Assembly (NCBI GenBank): GCA_031973435.1
Contig: DALYDA010000007.1
Coordinates: forward strand, 1-34,523
Length of the DNA stretch: 34,523 bases
Reading direction: 5' to 3'
Source of the DNA: HK-STAS-PATE-34 sp031973435
Lineage (GTDB): Bacteria; Patescibacteriota; Minisyncoccia; Phycocordibacterales; UBA9973
The notes under the pieces are model-generated. The model was not told the origin of the DNA and searched no databases. It worked only from the letters and a program-made list of their open reading frames with translations. Each line of letters starts with the position of its first letter. Position 1 is the first letter of the stretch. The translations under genes and the position numbers were made by a program. Shown here in pieces: positions 29,216 through 34,523 of this stretch.

Positions 29216-29776
29216 ATGGAAAAATATCTGTTTATACGCCCATTTTTCAAGTGTACTGACGGAAGTATATATTTTTATATGTCCGAGGATGAAATCGTTA
29301 TACCCCAGATCGCAACACTTCATCCTGTAAAGTGTTTTCTGATAACAGATATGTTCTGGAATCAGTATCCAAAGTATAGAGGATGTTCTGTTTTAGAAAA
29401 AAATATAAGAATTCTTCTAAAGCAAGAATCAAATAATCTGCTCACGATTGTGTTTATGGAATATAAATACGCATCGAAGTTGGTACGAAGAGCTAACATA
29501 CAAAGCCCTATCATACCTATAACCTCAGTCGCAATATCAATAGATCCTAATCCTACATATTTTGATTCGATTGATTTCTATGACCAGTTTCTATTTCTTT
29601 CTGAGAATACTCAAGAATATGCCCAAGAGATTAAGAGTGGAAATATGAAAATATCTCCTTGGGAGTTTAAAAAAGAAACAAATCCAGAAATATTTGGTAA
29701 AGAAAATCTTTTTATTGAGATTCAACCTTATATTAAGGGGTGGACCAGCAAGGAGGTTATCAATCGTATGAACTAG
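29216..29776 (+). CDS. Cytoplasmic protein of unknown function
   Basis: 186 residues. Alpha/beta composition with no membrane helix: MEKYLFIRPFFKCTDGSIYFYM, EDEIVIPQIATLHPVKCFLITDMFW, LLTIVFMEYKYASKLVRRAN, then FYDQFLFLSENTQEYAQEIKSGN. I see no catalytic motif. The gene is monocistronic; its stop codon lies in the loop of the terminator that follows. Confidence 0.65.
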   Translation: MEKYLFIRPFFKCTDGSIYFYMSEDEIVIPQIATLHPVKCFLITDMFWNQYPKYRGCSVLEKNIRILLKQESNNLLTIVFMEYKYASKLVRRANIQSPIIPITSVAISIDPNPTYFDSIDFYDQFLFLSENTQEYAQEIKSGNMKISPWEFKKETNPEIFGKENLFIEIQPYIKGWTSKEVINRMN

Positions 29777-29792
29777 TCATACGATTTTTTAT
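29762..29792 (+). terminator. Terminator of the 186-residue gene
   Basis: AATCGTATGA/TCATACGATT (29762-29771 and 29777-29786) with ACTAG loop and a T-run. It contains the stop codon. Confidence 0.9.
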
Positions 29793-29839
29793 TTTAAATG
29801 CTCCTAAGATTAACGTAGAAATTCATTTCAAGTCAGATA

Positions 29840-29868
29840 TTGACAAATTGACATATTTACTATATAAT
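29840..29868 (+). promoter_or_regulatory. Consensus promoter of the 106-residue gene
   Basis: TTGACA (29840-29845), exactly 17 bp, TATAAT (29863-29868), both hexamers perfect. The ATG at 29884 is 15 nt downstream. Confidence 0.85.
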
Positions 29869-29883
29869 ATAAAAAAAGTAATT

Positions 29884-30204
29884 ATGAGCGAAACACAATT
29901 AAAAAAGAGGTATAAAATATATACAATATTTTTAAGCCTCACAATCTCGGTTCTTTGTGTGATTTTTGTACTTTCAATAATTGGGGTACAAAAATATATA
30001 CAAGTAATATTTTGTTTGATGGTTGCATTCAATGTATTAATTTGGTCCTGGAAAGTTTTCATAAAGAAAACCCGACTATATTACAAAAAGCACAATATTG
30101 TCTTAATGGACCATGACATTAACCAATTTATTAAATATCTGCTTGGTCCAAAAATGGGCCAAAAAGTAGTTGAAAGTTGGATAATGCAAAGAAAAGATAG
30201 TTAA
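29884..30204 (+). CDS. Two-helix membrane protein of unknown function
   Basis: 106 residues from the ATG at 29884; the longer frame runs back through a perfect promoter. Basic N-terminus (MSETQLKKRYKIY), helix 1 (about 14-35, TIFLSLTISVLCVIFVLSIIGV), short turn, helix 2 (about 37-55), then a basic cytoplasmic tail (KKTRLYYKKHNIVLMDHDINQFIKYLLGPKMG). No family is recognised. The perfect promoter suggests high expression. Confidence 0.65.
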   Translation: MSETQLKKRYKIYTIFLSLTISVLCVIFVLSIIGVQKYIQVIFCLMVAFNVLIWSWKVFIKKTRLYYKKHNIVLMDHDINQFIKYLLGPKMGQKVVESWIMQRKDS

Positions 30205-30211
30205 ACAAAAT

Positions 30212-30247
30212 AAATGAGATCTTGAAAACAAGGTCTCATTTTATTTT
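30212..30247 (+). terminator. Terminator of the 106-residue gene
   Basis: A 13-bp stem (30212-30224 with 30229-30241), one G-U pair, AAAA loop and a T-run. Confidence 0.85.
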
Positions 30248-30335
30248 TTAAGCAGAGTGCTTTTTCCATTTGGACCAAAAAATTCTCGTCCCTTGACATC
30301 TCTACATATTTATCACAAAATTATAAAAAAAAGAT

Positions 30336-30503
30336 ATGAAAAAGGAATATTGCAGAGACTACAAATTATGGAGAGAAGATTGGGAAAAACGGTATGATCG
30401 GTACATACTCAGACAAGCTTTTAAAGCCACTGTGTGTATTTCAGTACTTATTATTTTAGGTTGGCTCTTTGCGTGCTCAATTAGTAGACATTGGTTGCTT
30501 TAG
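30336..30503 (+). CDS. 55-residue single-helix membrane protein
   Basis: ATG at 30336, TAG at 30501-30503. A charged, aromatic N-terminal half (MKKEYCRDYKLWREDWEKRY, then DRYILRQAFKA) precedes one membrane helix (TVCISVLIILGWLFACSI) and a six-residue tail. The stop codon lies inside a terminator hairpin, as for several other genes here, which supports it as real. TTGACA at 30293-30298 is a possible -35, but no good -10 is spaced from it. Function is unknown. Confidence 0.5.
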   Translation: MKKEYCRDYKLWREDWEKRYDRYILRQAFKATVCISVLIILGWLFACSISRHWLL

Positions 30504-30524
30504 CGGCCAATGTTTTTATTTTTG
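30487..30524 (+). terminator. Terminator of the 55-residue gene
   Basis: ACATTGG/CCAATGT (30488-30494 and 30507-30513) followed by T5ATT-rich sequence; the stop codon is in the loop. Confidence 0.75.
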
Positions 30525-30551
30525 GCATTCAGAAACCCTTTTCGAAAAATT

Positions 30552-30754
30552 GCGGTGTTTGTTGGACAAAGTTCGAAACTATTTCGAGCAAAATCCAAAT
30601 GATTAAAACTAATAAAATGGACTCGGCAGGGCGAAACAATTTGTCTGGGGTTTCGGATTCGCCCTGCCTCGGCTGATTTCCCGCCCGCAGGAGGGGTCTG
30701 GGGAGGAATGCGGGCGGGTTTCGGAGTTGCTTCTTTTTTGAAATTCGCCGAAAC
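30552..30754 (+). repeat. Left 203-bp inverted repeat
   Basis: Identical to the reverse complement of 32783-32985. It contains two GC-rich stems: GGCAGGGCGAA with TTCGCCCTGCC, and CCCGCCCGCA with TGCGGGCGGG. The first base of the 571-residue gene's stop codon (read on the plus strand) is the last base of the repeat. Confidence 0.92.
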
Positions 30755-32469
30755 TAATCTTTCTTGAAAGCAATATTTTTTTCTGACATACCGAATGCTT
30801 TTGACCACTGCGGATATATTGCTTTCAAATTTTTTGTCAAAAATTCTTCACCGTTTGGATCAGAAAGAATTCCTTTCATATAATCTTCAACCGAAGCACC
30901 TGCTGGAAGTTTTGATAAAGCTTCTTTCATAACTGGATATTTTGCAGCCATAGACTCAAGTGTTTTAGGATTTTTCAATCCAGCAGTTATTGAACGGAAA
31001 CACGATTCAACTACTTTGCTTTGCATATCACTAAATGAAGCATATTTTTTATTTGACTCTGTTGGGTCTGGCGACATTCCTTTCGTTTCTGAAGTCACCC
31101 TAACACCAGATATTTCTTGTCCTTGACTGTCCGTAAGTGGTTGTGCGAGCAAAACTCCTTCCTTATTAAATTTTTGACGATTTTGCTCCGCATATTTTTG
31201 CAAAATCGGTAGAGCTTTTTCCATTCCTTTTTCTCCGAGATACAAAACGATACGGTCTTTTTGATTCATAATTTGCCCGATTTCCTGTGGGCTTACTTTT
31301 GAAACATCCGCTGTCTTGATTTGAAAACCAAGTTTTTGTAATTCTGGGTCTTGGCTTAATTGCTCAATAACGCCTTGGTAAGTCGGCAATATATCTCCAC
31401 CCTCGCAATTAAAATATACACGATATTTTGTTGATTCACGCTCTGGTTGTTTTAATTCGCCTTTCTGTTTATCAAAATAATTTGATTCATAATAGAGCCA
31501 ACCATTTTCGTAAAAATATGGCGTTGTATATCTTTCTTTATCAGCAAAAGTTCCGTCTGGCTGTTTTGCTTTTACGGTTTCTTGGCCATATCCTAACTCT
31601 TGTTTATGGTCTTGCTCAAATTTTGGTCCTGCCGCAATCCATTCCTGATTACTTGGATCTTGCAACCAAGCATCAATTTTTTTCTGTCTAGCTTCACGGA
31701 AACTTGCCATGTCTGGTGTTCCGTCTGGATTTACTTTGTAATCAACACCCCTTTCTAAACTTAAATTTTTGCCAGTTAAATGGTCATAAAAATTTCCACC
31801 AAACTTTGTCCAATTTTTTGTAACTTCCAAAATTTGTTTCGCTTTTTCATCGTCAAACAAACTTTCCTGTTTTATAGGATTTTCTTCTTTATTTTCTGGT
31901 TGTTCCGTAACCTGTTCTTGAGATTTTTCTTGGGGTTCTGGTGGCAATGTTTCTTGTCCTAAAGATTGTCGTATCTCGACAATTTTTTGTTGATCTTGTG
32001 CGGTCGATTTCTTTCGTGCGACTTGTCCTTCTAACTGTTGGAATAATCCTTCGATTCTTTTTCTATCTGTAAAACCGTGACTGTCGCCCGCACCAAAACG
32101 AAATATACTTTTCCCGTCTTCATCAGAAATTCCCCCGATGTCTTCAACGGCACCATAATCTTTATTTTTCCAAAAAATCATTAGCTGATCAGGGTTACCG
32201 CTAAAAACAAATTTCCCTGATTTATCATAAACTTTTACCACGCCTGAATCTGAAACAGTATCGAGAGAACTTTTTATTTGTTGTTCAACTTCTGGATTTT
32301 CTGGTTGTTCTATTTTTGGTTGCTGTTTTTCAGCCCAAGATTTTTCTCGCTCGGCTTTGTATTCTTCTGGTGTTTCATCAACACGCATAGCACGACCGCT
32401 CATGTGCATTTCTTTTTCAACATCTTTTATTTCCTCTTGTGTTGGTTGTGGTTGATCTTCAAATTTCAT
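30754..32469 (-). CDS. 571-residue cassette protein, HopA1-effector-like C-terminal region
   Basis: Very hydrophilic, Gln/Glu/Lys-rich, no signal peptide or membrane helix. Residues 1-75 and about 165-205 look disordered (for example PPEPQEKSQEQVTEQPENKEEN). In between, SGVVKVYDKSGKFVFSGNPDQ begins a small beta domain. The C-terminal portion from KYRVYFNCEGGDILPTYQ (about 355) through QIKTADVSKV, KDRIVLYLGEKGMEKALPIL and FSDMQSKVVESCFR resembles the HopA1 effector family: the R-x-Y-x-N opening, a K-bearing strand, an acidic-Arg-x-V-L-Y-L strand and a terminal S-F/C-R segment. This is recognition by eye. HopA1-like domains occur in effectors and in lanthipeptide kinases. It starts 4 nt after the XRE gene. 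Confidence 0.6.
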   Translation of the reverse strand: MKFEDQPQPTQEEIKDVEKEMHMSGRAMRVDETPEEYKAEREKSWAEKQQPKIEQPENPEVEQQIKSSLDTVSDSGVVKVYDKSGKFVFSGNPDQLMIFWKNKDYGAVEDIGGISDEDGKSIFRFGAGDSHGFTDRKRIEGLFQQLEGQVARKKSTAQDQQKIVEIRQSLGQETLPPEPQEKSQEQVTEQPENKEENPIKQESLFDDEKAKQILEVTKNWTKFGGNFYDHLTGKNLSLERGVDYKVNPDGTPDMASFREARQKKIDAWLQDPSNQEWIAAGPKFEQDHKQELGYGQETVKAKQPDGTFADKERYTTPYFYENGWLYYESNYFDKQKGELKQPERESTKYRVYFNCEGGDILPTYQGVIEQLSQDPELQKLGFQIKTADVSKVSPQEIGQIMNQKDRIVLYLGEKGMEKALPILQKYAEQNRQKFNKEGVLLAQPLTDSQGQEISGVRVTSETKGMSPDPTESNKKYASFSDMQSKVVESCFRSITAGLKNPKTLESMAAKYPVMKEALSKLPAGASVEDYMKGILSDPNGEEFLTKNLKAIYPQWSKAFGMSEKNIAFKKD

Positions 32470-32473
32470 AATT

Positions 32474-32680
32474 TTAATTTATTAAATCATCAACGCTCAC
32501 TCCAAAAGCTTTCGCAACTTTTTTGAGCGTGACTAATGTTGGATTCTGGTTTTCACCAGATTCCATTTTGATAAGCGTATTGTTAGCGACATCCGCCAAT
32601 CTCGCCAATTTTTCTTGCGAAAGCCCTTTGGCTTCTCGCAATTTTTTTATGTTGTTTGCTAAGTTTTGGTTATTTGACAT
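32474..32680 (-). CDS. XRE-family HTH transcriptional regulator
   Basis: 68 residues, a single Cro/CI-type helix-turn-helix: NNIKKLREAKGLSQEKLARLADVANNTLIKMESGENQNPTLVTLKKVAKAFGVSVDDLIN, with SQEKLARLADVANNTLIKME as the HTH. It has no partner domain. It is the first gene of the cassette operon and probably controls itself and the 571-residue gene through the dyad just upstream of its start. Confidence 0.9.
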   Translation of the reverse strand: MSNNQNLANNIKKLREAKGLSQEKLARLADVANNTLIKMESGENQNPTLVTLKKVAKAFGVSVDDLIN

Positions 32681-32706
32681 ATAATCAATAAAAGATTAAC
32701 ATTATA
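32681..32706 (-). promoter_or_regulatory. Promoter and possible operator of the XRE operon
   Basis: TATAAT (32706-32701) lies 20 nt before the ATG at 32680. Between them is the dyad TAATC-N7-GATTA, a plausible site for the encoded XRE protein. No good -35 box is seen. Confidence 0.45.
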
Positions 32707-32782
32707 GTGGAGTATCCATTTATCTGTTACTACTATGATGTTACACCAAAATTTCAAACAAATCAATATCAAGAATTTTTCT

Positions 32783-32985
32783 GTTTCGGCGAATTTCAAA
32801 AAAGAAGCAACTCCGAAACCCGCCCGCATTCCTCCCCAGACCCCTCCTGCGGGCGGGAAATCAGCCGAGGCAGGGCGAATCCGAAACCCCAGACAAATTG
32901 TTTCGCCCTGCCGAGTCCATTTTATTAGTTTTAATCATTTGGATTTTGCTCGAAATAGTTTCGAACTTTGTCCAACAAACACCGC
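32783..32985 (-). repeat. Right 203-bp inverted repeat
   Basis: Exact reverse complement of 30552-30754; homology ends abruptly at both edges. Confidence 0.92.
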
Positions 32986-33120
32986 CAAAATTGAAAATCG
33001 GAATCGGAAGCCGAAATGGGGTCGGCACGAAGTGCCGACACAAATGTATTCCCCCCAAAAAATCCTGAATCTGAAAGGATTCGCCACGCTCCGCGTGGCT
33101 CCTCGTTTGCCAATACAATT
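32986..33120. other. Hairpin-rich intergenic segment before the recombinase
   Basis: Two perfect GC-rich hairpins: GTCGGCAC/GTGCCGAC (33021-33039) and GCCACGC/GCGTGGC (33083-33099). No gene is seen. These may be recombinase sites or small palindromic repeats. Confidence 0.5.
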
Positions 33121-33462
33121 ATGAATAATCAAACCAAAAAGTTTTTCATTTATACTCGCAAGTCTACGGACGACAAAGACAGACAAGTCCGCAGTATTTC
33201 TGACCAACTAGCGGAATTGAAAAGTTTAGCGTTGAAAGAACAACTGGAAGTGGTGGATGTCTTTGTCGAAAAGCAGACCGTCAAAATACCAGGTCGTCCC
33301 GTGTTTAATTAAATGATGCTCCGAATGGAAGCGGGCGAAGCTACTGGTATTTTGGCGTGGCATCCCGATAGACTTGCGAGAAATAGTGTTGATGGAGGAA
33401 AAATTATTTATCTTGTTGATATTGGTGTCATTTCAGAAATGAAATTACAAATTCATTTTTAA
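33121..33462 (+). pseudogene. Serine recombinase, N-terminal fragment with internal stop
   Basis: From the ATG at 33121: FFIYTRKSTDDKDRQVRSISDQ contains the resolvase opening Y-x-R-x-S with catalytic Ser (residue 15). After PGRPVFN a TAA (33310-33312) stands where a Glu codon (GAA) would be expected, and the same frame continues MMLRMEAGEATGILAWHPDRLARNSVDGGKIIYLVDIG, the second half of the catalytic domain including the DRLAR motif. The frame then loses resemblance near 33445, where the acetyltransferase gene begins. So at least a nonsense mutation and an insertion have inactivated it. Its zinc-ribbon end lies at 34046-34523. Confidence 0.85.
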
Positions 33463-33963
33463 TTTTATTTGATATTGTTTGAACCCCTTATTTTCCCATA
33501 ATTTTAAAGCATTTTCATTTCTTGCATCAACAGACATTTCAACAAATTTAACATTATTTTTCCTAAACCAATCTAATCTATATTCTAATAATTTAGAACC
33601 GATTCCAAAATTACGATATTGCTCACAAACAAAATTACTTACCATGTTACCTATTTTAGGAGCGTCGGTGTCCGGAATAAAGACAATATAGCAAGATGAT
33701 AAAGCGATAGGTTGTCCATCTTTGTTGTATACAATAATATATAACTTGTCTTGTTGTTTTAGTTGATCAGAGTAATAATCACGAGGGTCTTCATATTTTT
33801 CATATATTCCATAATAATCATCAAGGTTTTTATGGAACTCTAACATCTTTTCTGATAGCCTTAATACAGCTTCAAAATCATCTTCTGATGCCTTCTTAAA
33901 TCTAAAAACTTGAGATTTTAAAACAATCGTCTCATCTAATTCATATTGTAGAATTTCTTTCAT
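33445..33963 (-). CDS. GNAT-family N-acetyltransferase
   Basis: 172 residues. N-terminal RFKKASEDDFEAVLRLSEKMLEFH opens the GNAT fold. The acetyl-CoA loop is CEQYRNFGIGSKLLEYRLDWFRKNN (about 113-137; Q/R-x-x-G-x-G type), followed by FVEMSVDARNENALKLWENKGFKQY, the usual terminal Asn/Trp-rich segment. It transfers an acetyl group to an amine; substrate is unknown. It is AT-rich and sits between the two parts of a broken recombinase, reading opposite to it. A TATACT box ends 6 nt before the ATG. Confidence 0.88.
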   Translation of the reverse strand: MKEILQYELDETIVLKSQVFRFKKASEDDFEAVLRLSEKMLEFHKNLDDYYGIYEKYEDPRDYYSDQLKQQDKLYIIVYNKDGQPIALSSCYIVFIPDTDAPKIGNMVSNFVCEQYRNFGIGSKLLEYRLDWFRKNNVKFVEMSVDARNENALKLWENKGFKQYQIKLKMNL

Positions 33964-33969
33964 ATTGAA

Positions 33970-33975
33970 AGTATA
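33970..33975 (-). promoter_or_regulatory. -10 element of the acetyltransferase gene
   Basis: TATACT ending 6 nt before the ATG at 33963, again predicting a leaderless mRNA. No clear -35 is seen. Confidence 0.4.
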
Positions 33976-34045
33976 TCATTTTTATGTTGATTTACTATAT
34001 TTATAAAGAAAAATTAAACCCAAATCGTGAGGATTAAAATCATTT

Positions 34046-34523
34046 TTGTATAGAGTATTTTTCCGTTGTGGAGAGTGTGGTTGCTTCATAACTACCGAAA
34101 CACAAAAAGATCATAACTACTTGCGATGTACTAAACGGAAAAATCCTTGCTCACAAAAATATACTCGTGAGGAAATCATCACTTCTCAAATAAAGGAAGA
34201 AATCAAAAAAGCTTCTTTGCCACTCGATTGGGCAAATTGGATGATTGCCGAAAACGACAAAGATCGGCAATCAGAAAACCAATCGAGTGAGATTTTTTCT
34301 CAAAAAACGAAAGATGAAATTTCTCTTTTAGATTCAAAAGTTGAAAAGTTGATGAACCTATATTTAGAAAATGTTTTGTCTTTGGAAGAATATCGTGATT
34401 CTAAAAATAAGTTAGTTAATCAAAAACAACTTTTAAAAGAGAAATTATCGTCTTTTGAGAAAAAATCTAATAATCGGTTCGAACTTACCGAAAAGTTTTT
34501 GAAATACAATATGGAATTGGCAA
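34046..34523 (+). pseudogene. Serine recombinase, C-terminal fragment running off the window
   Basis: An open frame from about 34031 to the end. FRCGECGCFITTETQKDHNYLRCTKRKNPC is the recombinase zinc ribbon (four Cys: C-x-x-C and C-x(n)-C). It is followed by the helical EEIITSQIKEEIKKASLPLDWANWM segment and a coiled coil (DEISLLDSKVEKLMNLYLENVLSLEEYRDSKNKLVNQKQLLKEKL), typical of large serine recombinases. It is in a different frame from the N-terminal fragment, and the middle (rest of the resolvase domain and the recombinase domain) is absent. It has no plausible start codon of its own. Confidence 0.85.

Larger units (their letters stand above)
30552..32985. mobile_element. 2.4-kb cassette bounded by 203-bp inverted repeats
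   Basis: Identical 203-bp repeats in opposite orientation (30552-30754 and 32783-32985) enclose a two-gene operon: an XRE regulator and a 571-residue protein. No transposase is encoded inside. A broken serine-recombinase gene starts 136 bp to the right. It could be a transposon-like passenger unit, or a segment inverted by recombination between the arms. No direct target duplication is obvious at its edges. Confidence 0.6.

Noticed and set aside
30500..30808. Minus-strand frame of about 100 codons sharing protein sequence with a frame at 32735-33124.
   Set aside because: The shared part is just the translation of the two 203-bp inverted repeats, with no start signals or protein-like composition.
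33310..33312. Reassigned stop codon in the recombinase gene.
   Set aside because: TAA ends many intact genes here, as do TAG and TGA, so a nonsense mutation is simpler.
33453..33984. TCATTTTTA at 33453-33461 and 33976-33984 as a 9-bp target duplication around the acetyltransferase gene.
   Set aside because: The left copy lies inside the acetyltransferase coding end, and a near copy occurs again at 34040. In such AT-rich sequence this is weak evidence.

Overview
The window is AT-rich, densely packed, largely ordinary bacterial DNA using the standard code (TAA, TAG and TGA all act as stops). Gene content points to a Candidate Phyla Radiation (Patescibacteria) genome, most likely Parcubacteria-like. 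The reasons are a LeuRS carrying extra enzymatic domains, a ValRS lacking its C-terminal arm, a GC-rich palindrome of the kind I remember as common in these genomes, many short unrecognised proteins, and short or absent 5' leaders. This assignment is inference. A 47-base N gap (20812-20858) shows it is a draft scaffold.

Layout. 1-3934: a surface operon encoding the C-terminal part of a repetitive dockerin protein and two membrane-anchored cohesin-domain proteins. 3966-6139: ychF followed by three small enzyme genes (MazG-like, pyrophosphatase-like, cupin), each preceded by a degraded copy of the 3' end of ychF. 6155-8485: small unknown proteins, a coiled-coil membrane protein and an EEP-family hydrolase. 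8597-12376: a second MazG-like gene and leuS, whose editing domain carries a serine-hydrolase-like domain and a Nudix domain. 12414-16448: an O-antigen-ligase-like/TPR membrane protein and murJ. 16518-19839: a secreted protein, lepA, a 35-residue membrane protein, a DivIC/FtsB-like protein and a glutaredoxin. 19886-21603: tRNA-Arg, tRNA-Phe, degraded tRNA copies broken by palindromes, a hairpin-rich stretch and the assembly gap. 21606-24998 (minus): valS-prsW-hsp20, each overlapping the next. 25095-27218: unknown proteins, dgkA and a structured leader. 27240-29139 (minus): tRNA-Val, an adenylate-kinase-like gene and tsaD in one transcription unit. 29216-30503: three small unknown genes.

30552-34523 is accessory DNA. 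A 2.4-kb unit bounded by identical 203-bp inverted repeats carries an XRE regulator and a 571-residue protein whose C-terminal third resembles HopA1-type effectors. It lies beside a serine-recombinase gene broken by a nonsense codon and by an acetyltransferase gene.

Promoters of the type TTGACA-N17-TATAAT are readable in many intergenic gaps. At several genes the -10 hexamer ends only 6-8 nt before the start codon, which predicts leaderless mRNAs. Several genes end inside their own terminator hairpin. The strongest candidates for something undescribed are the cohesin/dockerin surface operon, the three-enzyme LeuRS, the ychF-tail repeats, the tRNA copies split by palindromes, and the inverted-repeat cassette.
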